From assembly GCA_020723285.1 (NCBI GenBank), contig DYJE01000010.1, positions 62,001 to 126,000 on the forward strand: a DNA stretch of 64,000 nt, written 5' to 3'. This document shows positions 33,484-43,628 of this stretch, piece by piece. This DNA comes from Desulforapulum autotrophicum. GTDB lineage: Bacteria > Desulfobacterota > Desulfobacteria > Desulfobacterales > Desulfolunaceae. The position numbers and the translations under genes are program-made. The notes beneath the pieces were generated by a model. That model searched no databases. It saw only the letters and a list, made by a program, of their open reading frames with translations, and had not been told where the DNA came from. Positions within the stretch are counted from its first letter, which is position 1, and each line of letters begins with the position of its first letter.

Positions 33484-35183
33484 GTTCCAATCCTTGCTGT
33501 AAAACGGCTTCCCCCGTCTTTGCCGGGTTCGTAAACCAGGTCGCCGCCAAGATCCCGCAAAATCCGCCTGGCGATGCTGAGCCCCAGACCCGAACCGGCC
33601 TTATCCGCCGTGAGACTGTTGTCCACCCGGTGGAATTTTTCGAAAATCAGTTCCCGATGGGCGACGGGAATACCCGGCCCCCTGTCAGCCATGATGAGAT
33701 CCACACCCCCCTCGATAGAGGCTTCCAGAAAAAACCCCAGATACTTTCCTTCCGACGCATACTTGACCGCGTTGTCCAGAAGATTCAGCACCACCTGCTC
33801 CAGGGCGTCCCTGTCTGTCCGGACAGTAAAGGGTCCTTCGGGAATCCTCAAATCCAGGACAAGACCCGCCTGGGCCAGCCGGATATTGTGGGCTTCGAAC
33901 AGCGTCCGGATGAACGCAACCAGATCGAACATCATTGGATGGTAGGTCTTCTTTCCCTGCTCAAGCCTTCCGAAATCGAGGACGTTGTTCACCAGCCGTG
34001 TGAGGCGCTGGCTTTCGGTGACAATGACGGACAGGTATCGGCCGACCTTTTCTTTCTCTTTAACCCGCCCTTCGGCCAGAAGTTCCGCATACATCCTGAT
34101 GCTGGTCAGGGGTGTTTTCAGTTCGTGGGACACAGACGACACAAAGGAGGTTTTTTCCATGGCGTCTTTCATGTTGCGGCGGATGTCCCGGATCAGGAGA
34201 ATGCCCCCAAGCACCATGGACAAGGAAAACAAAAGCACAAGCAGCACTGACAGGGTGATATACCCTTCATCACCGGCCACGCCCCGGTCCGAAAAATAAA
34301 CGTTCACACGGTAATGGGGAAGAAGTCCTGAAAGAGGGACGCTGATGTCCGGCTGTTTTTTCACGTCGATGGGAAATCCTCCGGCCTGATGCACCAGTTC
34401 ACCGTCGCCTGCGACAAGCCCGAACGCCGCACCCGGTTCCCTGACTGCCGGAACCTGGGTGATCATCCGCGACAGCAGCGTCATAAGCTCAAGCTCCAGG
34501 CCGTATACCGGACCCTTAGGCAGCTTACGGGCATAGCCCAGGATAAACAGCCGGTTTTCGGCAAACCAGGGAATCCACCCGGACTTAGGAACGAACACCG
34601 GTTTGGTCCCTGCGCCTGGAAGCTCGGGAACCGCTTCGGCTTTTCCCTTATCCTCGATTCTGGCCAGATTGACCAGATCCTTCCTCGCCGAGACCGCCTG
34701 ACGCGCCGGACTGTTGTCGGACGTTTTCGCGGCAGCTTCCGATACTGCCCACTCGTCGCGACTCACATCCTGACCGAATCCGAAATCCATACGGCCGCTG
34801 AACAGGGCCTCGTAACGCGAGGCGAAACGCCGCTCTTCAGGTGTGGAGCCCAGCCCTTCCACAGGATAGACCAGCCGGTTGTCACGCCAGACAAAAACAT
34901 TTCGAACCAAGGGGTTTTCATCCTGCCAGCGCTTCAGCGTATCTTCGAGCTGGGTGCTGTCCACGTCCAGCAGGGACCTGGATAGGGCTTCCTCCACGTC
35001 AGCCACGGTGAGTTCCAGGGTTTCCGCAAGATTCTGGGCCTGCCGTGTCAGAGCGGTCACAGCCTGGGCCTTCAACCGGTCCTTTTCATGGGACAGAAGT
35101 TTCAAGGCCCAGCCGCCGATCACCACGGCAGGCACAATAAGGAGGCACACGTAAATCAGGATGATGCGCTTGGTTTTCATCAT
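33480..35183 (-). CDS. Membrane sensor histidine kinase
   Basis: Kinase of 567 residues. One N-terminal transmembrane segment (about 6-28), a periplasmic sensor of about 260 residues with no recognised fold, a second transmembrane segment (about 292-315, LLVLLFSLSMVLGGILLI), then HisKA (FVSSVSHELKTPLTSIRMYAELL; phospho-His about 330) and HATPase (NLLDNAVKYASEGK, DRGPGIPVAHRELIFEKFHR, GSGLGLSIARRIL). It is nine bases downstream of the VWA gene and overlaps the response-regulator gene by four. The secreted VWA protein could supply or modulate its signal. Confidence 0.93.
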   Translation of the reverse strand: MMKTKRIILIYVCLLIVPAVVIGGWALKLLSHEKDRLKAQAVTALTRQAQNLAETLELTVADVEEALSRSLLDVDSTQLEDTLKRWQDENPLVRNVFVWRDNRLVYPVEGLGSTPEERRFASRYEALFSGRMDFGFGQDVSRDEWAVSEAAAKTSDNSPARQAVSARKDLVNLARIEDKGKAEAVPELPGAGTKPVFVPKSGWIPWFAENRLFILGYARKLPKGPVYGLELELMTLLSRMITQVPAVREPGAAFGLVAGDGELVHQAGGFPIDVKKQPDISVPLSGLLPHYRVNVYFSDRGVAGDEGYITLSVLLVLLFSLSMVLGGILLIRDIRRNMKDAMEKTSFVSSVSHELKTPLTSIRMYAELLAEGRVKEKEKVGRYLSVIVTESQRLTRLVNNVLDFGRLEQGKKTYHPMMFDLVAFIRTLFEAHNIRLAQAGLVLDLRIPEGPFTVRTDRDALEQVVLNLLDNAVKYASEGKYLGFFLEASIEGGVDLIMADRGPGIPVAHRELIFEKFHRVDNSLTADKAGSGLGLSIARRILRDLGGDLVYEPGKDGGSRFTARIGT

Positions 35184-35192
35184 GGGTTCATA

Positions 35193-36566
35193 TCATTTCT
35201 CATACTGCTGGTTTTTCATCTGATAGCTCTCGGTCCTCAGCATTTTACGGCTTTTCTTGCTCATCCCTTCCTTTTCGATGAGATCGGCCTTCTGCTCCAG
35301 AAGTTCGGCTTCTTTCAGAAGCTTTTCGTCGCTGATGGCGCTGCCCACGCTTTTCAGTTGGGCCGCGGAGCTTTTAAGGGTGTCCACCGCCTCTTTCTTC
35401 TTGCCTTTGTCCGATTCCCGGATGGCTTTTTCCTGGGCCAGGGCGTTGAGGTTCAGGTGATAATCCCTTACAACCGCCACATTGGTGGACTTTTTCACGG
35501 CTTTCTCATCGGGACTGAAGCTGACCCGGCCCCTGGCTTCGGCCTGTTCACGGGTTTTGGAAAGAGGGTTTTCATAGTACACCGTGGCATGGGCGATTTC
35601 CAGGTCTTTTCCATGGCTTTTTCCATTCACGCTCCTGGGGACCTTCACTTCCACCAGGGCGAACTTCTCCTGATCACCGTACAGCTGGTTCATGGAGAAC
35701 TCCACGGTCCGGCCTTTGATCCGCCCTTCCCTGCCGATGATGGAAAGAGGCACCACCGCTTCGGGGACCTCGATAATCACCTTGACGTCCTTGGCCACCA
35801 CGTTGAGGACGTTCCCCAGCTCGGCATTGAAAATCCCCGGAAGCGCGCCGCTGTTTTCCACAAAATAGATGTTCCCGTCGCTGTTCTGGGACAGGCGGGC
35901 CATCAGATCCTCGTTGTAATCGGTGCCCACGCCCACGGTGGTCACGGAGATTCTCTCCTTGATCAGCGCGGCTCCCAGTCGTCCCAGATCTTCCGGCGTC
36001 TGAGGCCCCACATTGGCCAGACCGTCGGACAAAAGAATGATGCGGTGAACAAAGCGGCTGCCCGGATTCTTCCTGATTTCGGCCGCGCCCTGGCTCACGC
36101 CGCCGAAAAGGGCCGTGCTGCCGCCGGGTTCGATGCTTCGGATACGTGAAACAATGCCGTCAAGGTTCCGGACCGGAGTCGCAGGGATCAGGGTCTCCAC
36201 ATTGTGGTCGTACATCACCAGGGAAAACATGTCCCGTCCGCCCAGATGTTTCACCGCCTCGATGGCCGCTTCTTTTGCCTTCTCGATCTTGTCACCGGCC
36301 ATGGACCCTGAGCGGTCGAGAACAAGGCAGAGATTTACCGGCGGACGCTCCACATGCCGGGGAGGCGGGGGAGCGTCAAGGCTCACCTTGAGCACCACGG
36401 TCCGGTCACCGTCAGCGGGAAGCACGGCCCTGTCCGTTTCAACTTTCATGGTGACCTTGGGCGCGCCGGCCCAGGCGGATACAGCGCAAAACATCATGAT
36501 CTGAATAATGACAGCCGCGACACGGCAAAGCCGGGGTTTTAACGACATGGATTGAAGTCCTTTCAT
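35193..36566 (-). CDS. Secreted von Willebrand factor A domain protein
   Basis: About 457 residues from ATG 36566, which has AAGGAG seven bases upstream; the in-frame start at 36596 lacks one. A signal peptide (about 1-34, ending SAWAGAP) is followed by a VWA domain (about 75-245) with an intact MIDAS: LVLDRSGSMAGDK, Thr in GGSTALFGG, and LLSDGLANVGP. A beta-rich domain follows (about 260-360) and a charged, helical C-terminus (about 390-457). It probably binds a divalent cation and a protein partner in the periplasm or at the surface. It heads an operon with a kinase and regulator, as in systems where a VWA protein is coupled to a dedicated two-component pair. Confidence 0.9.
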   Translation of the reverse strand: MKGLQSMSLKPRLCRVAAVIIQIMMFCAVSAWAGAPKVTMKVETDRAVLPADGDRTVVLKVSLDAPPPPRHVERPPVNLCLVLDRSGSMAGDKIEKAKEAAIEAVKHLGGRDMFSLVMYDHNVETLIPATPVRNLDGIVSRIRSIEPGGSTALFGGVSQGAAEIRKNPGSRFVHRIILLSDGLANVGPQTPEDLGRLGAALIKERISVTTVGVGTDYNEDLMARLSQNSDGNIYFVENSGALPGIFNAELGNVLNVVAKDVKVIIEVPEAVVPLSIIGREGRIKGRTVEFSMNQLYGDQEKFALVEVKVPRSVNGKSHGKDLEIAHATVYYENPLSKTREQAEARGRVSFSPDEKAVKKSTNVAVVRDYHLNLNALAQEKAIRESDKGKKKEAVDTLKSSAAQLKSVGSAISDEKLLKEAELLEQKADLIEKEGMSKKSRKMLRTESYQMKNQQYEK

Positions 36567-36596
36567 TGTGTTTCTCCTTGTTTTCATGGTGTCCAT

Positions 36597-37005
36597 AACA
36601 TGGTTTTTCAGATTGTTTCGAAATCCACTTGACCGGAGATTACTCCTTTTCGCATACCCTGTTGTCGCGGCAAGGTAAAAAGGTTGTAAAAAAGTTGTAA
36701 ATTAGACTCAGGCGATTCCATGAAATACTCTTTCACCCTTGCCGTCCCGTAACAACGGGTAACGAAAACCCATATGCTACGTATCAGTGTTTGACACATT
36801 TTGACATTGATGTTATACAAAATTTTCAGCAGCCGGGATAACCGTTTTTAAATATCCGTTATTTATATTAATCGCAAGACAGCCAGTGTTTTTTCCCATT
36901 GCGTGATGAATCAGATAATCACCGGGCAGAACTCTATTTGCCCTTGATGAGTAAATGGAAGAAGGTCGTTAAATAAACCAAGAATCGACTCACAGGATTT
37001 CCCGA
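36597..37005. other. Divergent intergenic region, about 410 bases
   Basis: AT-rich region between the VWA operon (minus) and the wHTH-like gene (plus). It contains a good sigma-70-type promoter for the plus strand at 36791-36819. Short open frames exist on both strands but none shows coding character. Confidence 0.5.
36791..36819 (+). promoter_or_regulatory. Candidate sigma-70 promoter
   Basis: TTGACA at 36791-36796 and TATACA at 36814-36819, separated by exactly 17 bases. It points at the gene starting 37006, giving a leader of roughly 180 bases. Confidence 0.5.
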
Positions 37006-37473
37006 ATGACGAATCAAGCGAATCAAACCGATTACTATTTCAAGATCACAGGTTCTTTCATAGAAAAAAAATTCGCCCTGGACAGCGTGGATCTCCAGAT
37101 CCTGGGCCAGATCGAAAAAAACAAATCCGCAAAACAGATGCTCAAGGACCTGAACATCAACCCCGGACTCCTGAAACAGCGAATCACCCAGCTGCTCAAA
37201 CAGAAAATCATCAAAATGGTTGAGAATTATGATTGTCTCGACAAAACGTTTTCGGACATCATCCGTAAAAGCCTTATCGAAAAAGTTGGCCCCATCGGAA
37301 TCATGATTTTCGATGATGCTCTGGAAACACTCAGACTGGAAGAGGACAGCATTCCGAAAGTCATTGTCAAGGATTTCATTCATATGCTGGCCAAGGAGAT
37401 TCCCGATGAAAACCAAGGCAGGGATTTTAAAACCAGACTGTTCGAACAGCTTGAAGCCCTGAACAAGCAATAG
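37006..37473 (+). CDS. Small protein with winged-helix-like region, function unknown
   Basis: Protein of 155 residues. The segment FALDSVDLQILGQIEKNKSAKQMLKDLNINPGLLKQRITQLLKQKII (residues about 24-70) has the spacing of a winged-helix DNA-binding or protein-interaction domain. The second half (about 85-150) contains KVGPIGIMIFDDALETL and helices ending in FEQLEALNK, resembling small domains attached to DUF4388-type or gliding-related regulators, but I cannot name a family. AGGA lies eight bases before ATG 37006. It is followed by a convergent terminator, so it is monocistronic. Confidence 0.75.
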   Translation: MTNQANQTDYYFKITGSFIEKKFALDSVDLQILGQIEKNKSAKQMLKDLNINPGLLKQRITQLLKQKIIKMVENYDCLDKTFSDIIRKSLIEKVGPIGIMIFDDALETLRLEEDSIPKVIVKDFIHMLAKEIPDENQGRDFKTRLFEQLEALNKQ

Positions 37474-37535
37474 ACCTTCGCCGCATTATCAAGGCTTTCA
37501 TTGATTACCTGTTCATGACGGATTCCATCCGAAAA

Positions 37536-37570
37536 AAAACCCCTGGATGCATGCAGCGCCCAGGGGTTTT
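37536..37570. terminator. Bidirectional intrinsic terminator
   Basis: AAAACCCCTGG pairs with CCAGGGGTTTT around a 13-base loop, with A-run on the left and T-run on the right. It separates the convergent wHTH-like gene (plus) and the Cache-HAMP gene (minus). Confidence 0.85.
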
Positions 37571-37592
37571 TAATTACACATCGAAACCCGGC

Positions 37593-38933
37593 TTACTTGT
37601 CCTTTCTCATCCGGGTCAGGGCGAGTTTCAGACTGGTCTGCATGCGGTTGATGGCCTGGGCCAGTGAGCCGATCTCATCCTGACCTGAAACATCGATCTT
37701 GATATCCATCTCACCCATACTCATGCGCTCGGTGGCGTCGATCAGCTGAAGTATCGGCTGAGTGATCTGTTTCGCGATTAGAGTCCACACCCAGACCGAG
37801 GCCCCAAGGGATGCCAGAAAGATGACCAGCAGCAAAAGAATGGCGCTGATGGACGCGGTCTTGATTTTTGAAATAACTTCAAATATTTCCTCATCGGCGG
37901 CACCGGCACCGATAACCCAGTCCCACGGTTCGAAATACAGGAATTTGACCGTCTTCTTCCGCGATTCCTTTTCGCCAGGATTTTTCCACATGTATGAATA
38001 TTCAGCCACTTCGCCGGGTTTCAGGGCTTTGGCTTTCTGTATCATTTCCTGAATGAAAAGCGTTCCTTTTTCATCGGCGCTCTTCATGATGTTTTCCCCG
38101 TCCCGTTCACCTTTCCGTGAAATGACGTAATTTCCCTGACTGTCAAGTACCCAGACATACCCTGTCTTGCCAATAGAGACGTTCATGATACTCTGACGGA
38201 GGCTTTGAACACTTTCCATGGGGATCCCCACATACAGCATTCCGACGATCCGGTTGGAAGCGTCGCGAATGGGCTCGTAGGCCGTGATGTACATTCTGTC
38301 CACCACAAAGGCCTTGCCCACGAAGGTTTCCCCGCGCATGACAGCGGAAACCACCGGATTGGGTTTGCCATCAGGTTCCGTGCTGGGAATATACGTGCCG
38401 ATGGCTCTGTTGCCGTCTTTCTTGATCACGTTGGTCGCCACTCGGAGCATGTCGCCGTTTTCATTCATACGCTGGAAAATCGTACAGGTCACTGAAACCA
38501 GCTCACGGACCTTGTCCACCACCATGACGTTGGCTTTGGCATTCGCAATCTGGCCCAGCCAGGCTCCCCCAACGGTCATCCGGGGCAGCTCGACCACCGA
38601 AGACACCTTGGAAAGCTGGTTCACCGCCTCCCAACGGGCCGTGGAACCGTCAAAAGAAAAACCGCCGCTTCGAGATACAATGTCTCTGGCCACATTCAGT
38701 GAATTTTTGATCTGGATTTCGTTCGCATCCTGATGAGATTTGACCATGCCATAGATAACTCCGACAATGTGTTCCAGATCAGAGTAGACCATGTTTGTCG
38801 TTTCCTTCACCGTATTGTGAAGAACGATCCCGTTCTGGACCAGGGTCACGACAGACACCACAACCTGAGGTACAAGCACCATCAGACAGCCAATCACAAG
38901 CAGTTTGGATTGAAGTTTCATGGATTTGAACAT
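37593..38933 (-). CDS. Cache-HAMP membrane receptor without output domain
   Basis: Protein of 446 residues. N-terminal transmembrane segment (about 9-32), a large periplasmic Cache region (about 45-355) of the Cache3-Cache2 type (WEAVNQLSK; LPRMTVGGAWLGQ; MYITAYEPIRDASNRIVGMLYVGIPMES; IGKTGYVWVLDSQGNYVIS; YFEPWDWVIGAGA), a second transmembrane segment (about 365-390) and one HAMP domain (about 391-443, ITQPILQLIDATERMSMGEMDIKI). It stops right after HAMP, with no MCP, kinase, GGDEF or phosphatase part, and no such gene follows; a terminator is just downstream. It may pair with a separate output protein by HAMP contact, or represent a truncated receptor. Confidence 0.88.
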   Translation of the reverse strand: MFKSMKLQSKLLVIGCLMVLVPQVVVSVVTLVQNGIVLHNTVKETTNMVYSDLEHIVGVIYGMVKSHQDANEIQIKNSLNVARDIVSRSGGFSFDGSTARWEAVNQLSKVSSVVELPRMTVGGAWLGQIANAKANVMVVDKVRELVSVTCTIFQRMNENGDMLRVATNVIKKDGNRAIGTYIPSTEPDGKPNPVVSAVMRGETFVGKAFVVDRMYITAYEPIRDASNRIVGMLYVGIPMESVQSLRQSIMNVSIGKTGYVWVLDSQGNYVISRKGERDGENIMKSADEKGTLFIQEMIQKAKALKPGEVAEYSYMWKNPGEKESRKKTVKFLYFEPWDWVIGAGAADEEIFEVISKIKTASISAILLLLVIFLASLGASVWVWTLIAKQITQPILQLIDATERMSMGEMDIKIDVSGQDEIGSLAQAINRMQTSLKLALTRMRKDK

Positions 38934-39137
38934 ATTGAGCCGACTCCTTTCACTTGCGCAGCACGGACGTGTGCGCGTTCTTCAAACGGTTATCGCGAAT
39001 TCGCCTGGGATCCCATTATGAATCCGTATGGATTGATCTGCCGGGCTCGGCATGGATTGAACGTTGCAGTAACATAACCTGAAACGGCGGGGCGGACAAT
39101 TAAAAATGTGCCTCTTAAGAAAAAATATCTTTGTTCA

Positions 39138-40352
39138 TCAACGAATCTTCCGCCGTCTCACGTCAGGCAGGAAAACCGCAAAAATTCCAAGAAAAGGTAA
39201 AAATGAACAGACATGGTAAACTGCGGTGATGCCGTGGACGTCGGCGAGTTTTCCAAGTACAGCCGCACCGATGCCGGCCATTCCGAAGCCCAGGCCAAAA
39301 AACAGACCCGAAACCATGCCCACTTTCCCAGGATACAGCTCCTGAGCGTACACCAGAATGGCCGGAAACGCCGACGATAGAATAAGGCCGATAATAAACG
39401 TCAATGGTCCGGTCCAGAAAAGGCTGGCATAGGGCAGCGCCAGGGTAAACGGAGCGACACCCGAAATGGACAGAAGAATCACCCGTTTCCGCCCGAAACG
39501 GTCACCGGCAGGCCCCCCGAGAATGGTTCCCAGAGCCACGCCGGCCAGGAACACAAAAAGGTGGAGCTGTGCCGATTTCACCGACAGATGGAATTTTTCC
39601 ATGAGGTAAAAAGTATAATAGCTGTTCAGACTGGCCGTGTAAAAAAACTTAGAAAATATAAGCACCAGAAGAATGACAAGGGGGATCAGGGCCTGAATGG
39701 GGGACCTTTTCGTAGCATCGGAAACCGCTGCGGTCGGCCTGACCGTGGCGAGCTTCCGCTTGTACCACCCGCCCACATGCCACAGCACCGTCATGGCAAA
39801 CAAGGCCACCAGAGCGAACCAGGCGATGCTTTCCCTGCCCTTTCGAATGACCACCAGTGCGGCCAGAAGCGGTCCCATGGCCGTTCCTGCGTTGCCCCCC
39901 ACCTGGAAAATGGACTGGGCCAGCCCGAACTTCCCCGCAGACGCCAGCCGGGCCACTTTCGACGATTCGGGGTGAAACACCGAGGACCCCATGCCCACCA
40001 GAGCCACGGCCATCAGGAGCATGGAAAAATGAGGGGCGAAAGCAAGGCAGACAAGACCGATGAGGGTGCTGCCCATGCCGAAAAACAAGGAATACGGCTG
40101 GGGACGGACGTCCGAATAGATACCCACCGCGGGTTGGAGAAGAGACGCGGTGACCTGATACGTCAGCGTGATCACCCCGATCTGGGTGAAGGACAGCGAG
40201 AGACTCTCCTTTAAAAGAGGATACATGGCCGGTATCAGCGACTGAAGCATGTCGTTCATGAAATGACAGAGGCTGATGGCCGATAGTATTTTGAAACCGA
40301 AGGTCTCTTTGTCTTCCACGGGATGGTGTGTGGGCTGGATCGCTGTTTTCAA
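39138..40352 (-). CDS. MFS exporter, fosmidomycin-resistance (Fsr) type
   Basis: About 404 residues, 12 transmembrane segments. It follows Fsr of E. coli closely by eye: ISLCHFMNDMLQSLIPAMYPLLKE, ITLTYQVTASLLQPAVGIYSD, GMGSSVFHPESSKVARLASAGKFGLAQSIFQVGGNAGTAMGP, FSKFFYTASLNSYYTFYLMEKF and VYAQELYPGKVGMVSGLFFGLGFGMAGIGAAVLGKLAD. Fsr-type proteins are proton-driven exporters of fosmidomycin and related small molecules; the natural substrate here is unknown. No ATG gives a sensible start; TTG 40352 with AAAGG about 10 bases upstream is preferred to an unsupported TTG at 40424, so the N-terminus is uncertain. Confidence 0.88.
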   Translation of the reverse strand: MKTAIQPTHHPVEDKETFGFKILSAISLCHFMNDMLQSLIPAMYPLLKESLSLSFTQIGVITLTYQVTASLLQPAVGIYSDVRPQPYSLFFGMGSTLIGLVCLAFAPHFSMLLMAVALVGMGSSVFHPESSKVARLASAGKFGLAQSIFQVGGNAGTAMGPLLAALVVIRKGRESIAWFALVALFAMTVLWHVGGWYKRKLATVRPTAAVSDATKRSPIQALIPLVILLVLIFSKFFYTASLNSYYTFYLMEKFHLSVKSAQLHLFVFLAGVALGTILGGPAGDRFGRKRVILLSISGVAPFTLALPYASLFWTGPLTFIIGLILSSAFPAILVYAQELYPGKVGMVSGLFFGLGFGMAGIGAAVLGKLADVHGITAVYHVCSFLPFLGIFAVFLPDVRRRKIR

Positions 40353-40595
40353 TGGACTTGCCTTTCGATATCTCCAGGTGAAACGTTCACCTTTTTTTTG
40401 GAGCACTGCTATCAGAAAAATCAAGGGGGCGTCAAGACGGATTATCGGTAAAGAAACCCTGAAACCGAAAACACATTCAATTCGTTCTTCAAGCGTGAAG
40501 CTTGACCCTTTCGTCTAAATTATTTATTCTATGTAATATTTTTAATCCTCCCGGGCCTTCCATAAAAAACGTGAAAAAATCAGGAGTAAGCCAAC

Positions 40596-41453
40596 GTGTC
40601 TTCGGCCAACCATATTCTCAAGAAATTCAAAACCATCAAGACACTGCCCCATATCGCCATACGCCTGAGCCAGATGATTTCAGACAGCCGGACCACCGTA
40701 CAGGCCATCGAGGAGGTCATGCGGCTTGACCCCACCCTCGTCCTCCGTCTTCTCAAACTGGTCAACAGCGCGTATTACGGACTGAGGAAAAAAATCAGCA
40801 GCATCTCCGACGCCATTGTCTATCTTGGCATCGACATTCTCAGAAACCTTGTGGTTCTGGAAGCGGTCAAATCCCTGATCGATAAGGACATCGCCGGAAC
40901 GCAGTTCTCACGGGAGAGACTCTGGTTTCACTGTGCGGTGGTGGGCGTTTCAAACCAGATGGTTTCCGAACGAATTTTCAGAATGAAAGGGGACAACTCC
41001 TTTTTGATGGGTATACTCCACGACATCGGCATCATCGTGGAAGACCAGGTGGTGCCCGGGATGTTCGAAGAGTACCTGACCGGGGAAGACTGTAAAGACA
41101 TGCCCCTTGTGGACTTCGAGCGCAGGCGTATCGGTACGGACCATTGTGAAATCGGCTATCTTCTTTGCAAAGAGTGGAAACTCCCCCTTGAAATCTGCGA
41201 AAGCATTCGAGACCATGAACAGCAGCCCGACACATTTTCAACCGGCAATCCGTCCATCATCGTCCAGATTTCGGAATACCTTGCGTCAAAACTGGATTTC
41301 TGGGCCTTGAAAAATCAGGAAACAATCCTTGCCCCGCCCCTGCGCCAGCACCTGATGGACAATATCACCGAATACAAAGTGCTTCTCATGGACCTTCCTG
41401 AAGAAATTTCAAAAGCGAAAGACATATACCAGCTGGATGGAGGGCTTTCGTGA
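40596..41453 (+). CDS. HDOD-domain signalling protein
   Basis: Protein of 285 residues from GTG 40596, which has AGGAG (40582-40586) ten bases upstream. HDOD features are [60 protein letters not shown], and [19 protein letters not shown] with the HD pair. A C-terminal helical part with [25 protein letters not shown] completes the domain. It ends inside the start of the hybrid kinase gene (TGATG overlap), so the two are translationally coupled and very likely act together, the HDOD protein being a regulator or partner of the kinase. Confidence 0.92.
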   Translation: MSSANHILKKFKTIKTLPHIAIRLSQMISDSRTTVQAIEEVMRLDPTLVLRLLKLVNSAYYGLRKKISSISDAIVYLGIDILRNLVVLEAVKSLIDKDIAGTQFSRERLWFHCAVVGVSNQMVSERIFRMKGDNSFLMGILHDIGIIVEDQVVPGMFEEYLTGEDCKDMPLVDFERRRIGTDHCEIGYLLCKEWKLPLEICESIRDHEQQPDTFSTGNPSIIVQISEYLASKLDFWALKNQETILAPPLRQHLMDNITEYKVLLMDLPEEISKAKDIYQLDGGLS

Positions 41454-43573
41454 TGGACCCTTTCGATGACCTTTTCAACGACCTTGAGCCGGAGCATGAT
41501 GAAAAAAATGCGTTGCTTTCATTTCTATCCGAACGTCTCAAAGGACGGCGGTTCTCACTGACCGGGCCTCCTCCGCTCCGGGATTCCGGGGGAAATGAGA
41601 AGCGGGGACACCCCTTTTCCATCGCAACTCCTCTGGGTCTCCTGACCTGGGCATCCGACCGGACTTTCTCCACGCCTGAAGCCCTTGAAGATGAACTATC
41701 TCTGGTGACGGGATGGTTGAGCGTCCACCAGGTCCGCAAGGAGACGGACATTCTCCGCGACATTTCCGACACGCGGCAAAAACAAAACGAACGAAAATTA
41801 TCCATCATGCACCATCGGCATCAGGAACTCCTTTCGGAAAACTCAAGGCACCACCGGATGATCCGAGAACAGCAGGACGCCTATGCCGTGGACCTTCAGA
41901 ATCAGATCGCCAAACGGACCGAACAGCTTCGAAACGCCAACTTGGAGCTCAACAGGAAAAACGCCGAACTCGGAACAGCCCTGGATAACGCCCAGGCCCT
42001 GACACTCCAGGCAGAACAGGCCAATCAGGCCAAGAGCCTGTTCCTGGCCAACATGAGCCATGAAATCAGAACCCCTCTGAACGGCATCATCGGCATGAAA
42101 AACCTCCTTCGGGAAACACCGCTCAACCCGGAACAGCTGAATTATCTGGATCTTCTTGAAACATCCTCAGACATGCTTCTCCGTCTGATCAACGACATCC
42201 TGGACATCTCGAAAATCGAATCTGAAAAACTCAGCCTCGAAAACATCCCCTTCGATCTTTTGCGCCTGACGGAAAACACCCTGTCGGTGCTTCGGCCCGG
42301 TGTCATGGAACGGGGCATCAGCCTCCATTTCCACCCCAAGGAACCCCTTTGCCGGTTTGTCATGGGTGACGAGGGACGGATTCAGCAGATCTTTTTGAAT
42401 TTACTGGGCAACGCCCTGAAATTCACGGACAAGGGGAGCATTGACGTCTTTCTGGGCTGTGCCGTTCAGGGAGACACCAGGTCTGTCATGACATTACAGG
42501 TTTCCGACACGGGAATCGGCATGACGCCGGAACAGAAAAGCATCATTTTCGAAAAATTCACCCAGGCCGATGCATCGACAACGCGAAGGTTCGGCGGCAC
42601 GGGTCTTGGCCTCGCCATTTCCAAACAGCTGGCGGAAATGATGGGCGGTTCGATTACCGTTGAAAGCGAACTGGGAAAAGGCTCCTGCTTTTCCGTTGTG
42701 ATCCCCTTCGATTTGGCCGGGGAAAAGGACATCGAACAACTGAAGCAGAAGGATTCCGCGCCCACGCTATCATCAGGCCCGGCTTCAAAAGGGATGCCCA
42801 TTCTTCCCATGAACATCCTCCTCGCCGAAGACAACCCCATGAACCAGAAAGTCGCGGTATGGATGTTTGAACGGATCGGGTGCCGCGTCTCAGTGGCTGA
42901 AAACGGAAAAGAAGCGCTGGACAAGGTAAAAAGCCGAATCTTTGACCTGGTGTTCATGGACATGCAGATGCCGGAAATGGACGGACTCCAGACCACCCGG
43001 GCAATCCGCGGCCTTGAGTCCCCCCTGTCGGCCATACCCATTATCGCCATGACCGCCAACGCCTTGAAAGACGACCGGGAACGATGCCTTGCAGCGGGAA
43101 TGGACGATTACATCAGCAAACCCGTGAACAAGTCCGCCCTTCTTGAACTTCTTGCCAAATGGGGTCCTAACCCCGAATCCCACAAGCCCGAATTCGATAA
43201 AACAGGCCCCGGAGATACGGTTCAGGTGCCATCAGAGGTCCTCAACTGGCGCGGGATCCTCAGCGAATACGGGTTTGACGTTGAGGATTACCGGGAACTT
43301 CTCAAGGGTTTCATGGACGAACTGCCCAAAAGAACAACCCTTCTGGCGGACGCGGTGGCCAACGGCAACAGGGATCAGATAGACAGGATCGCCCATGCCC
43401 TCTGCGGCAGCTCGGGGTACGTGGGTGCGGCACGGTTAACACGTGCGGCCGCCGATCTGGAATCGGCCGCCCGGCACAGTCAACCCGTGGAAGCACTTTG
43501 GGAGCGGCTGAAGAATGAAATTGAAACCCTTCAGCATGAAACGGAGGCCATGGACTGGGACCATATGAAATAA
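41453..43573 (+). CDS. Hybrid histidine kinase (HisKA-HATPase-REC-Hpt)
   Basis: Cytoplasmic kinase of about 706 residues. The ATG at 41453 overlaps the HDOD stop and has GGAGGG eight bases upstream; GTG 41450 is an alternative. Residues about 1-95 are unrecognised, about 100-190 are coiled coil. HisKA has [17 protein letters not shown] (phospho-His about 202), HATPase has [19 protein letters not shown] and [20 protein letters not shown], the receiver has [11 protein letters not shown] and Asp in [11 protein letters not shown] (about 503) and ISKPVNK, and the Hpt domain has [18 protein letters not shown] with His about 647. The full phosphorelay (His-Asp-His) is present in one protein, so the output regulator is elsewhere. 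Confidence 0.94.
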   Translation: MDPFDDLFNDLEPEHDEKNALLSFLSERLKGRRFSLTGPPPLRDSGGNEKRGHPFSIATPLGLLTWASDRTFSTPEALEDELSLVTGWLSVHQVRKETDILRDISDTRQKQNERKLSIMHHRHQELLSENSRHHRMIREQQDAYAVDLQNQIAKRTEQLRNANLELNRKNAELGTALDNAQALTLQAEQANQAKSLFLANMSHEIRTPLNGIIGMKNLLRETPLNPEQLNYLDLLETSSDMLLRLINDILDISKIESEKLSLENIPFDLLRLTENTLSVLRPGVMERGISLHFHPKEPLCRFVMGDEGRIQQIFLNLLGNALKFTDKGSIDVFLGCAVQGDTRSVMTLQVSDTGIGMTPEQKSIIFEKFTQADASTTRRFGGTGLGLAISKQLAEMMGGSITVESELGKGSCFSVVIPFDLAGEKDIEQLKQKDSAPTLSSGPASKGMPILPMNILLAEDNPMNQKVAVWMFERIGCRVSVAENGKEALDKVKSRIFDLVFMDMQMPEMDGLQTTRAIRGLESPLSAIPIIAMTANALKDDRERCLAAGMDDYISKPVNKSALLELLAKWGPNPESHKPEFDKTGPGDTVQVPSEVLNWRGILSEYGFDVEDYRELLKGFMDELPKRTTLLADAVANGNRDQIDRIAHALCGSSGYVGAARLTRAAADLESAARHSQPVEALWERLKNEIETLQHETEAMDWDHMK

Positions 43574-43628
43574 GTCCAAAGCCCCATTCAATTGCACAGG
43601 GGCGGGCATGAAACCCGCCCGGCGAGGA

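Noticed and set aside
32767-36566. Dedicated sortase system
   Set aside because: VWA, kinase and regulator are present, but there is no sortase gene and no LPxTG-type C-terminal sorting signal on the VWA protein.
43600-43620. Terminator between the hybrid kinase and OmpA genes (GGGCGGG/CCCGCCC)
   Set aside because: The GC stem is clear but no T-run follows on either strand; left out of the feature list.
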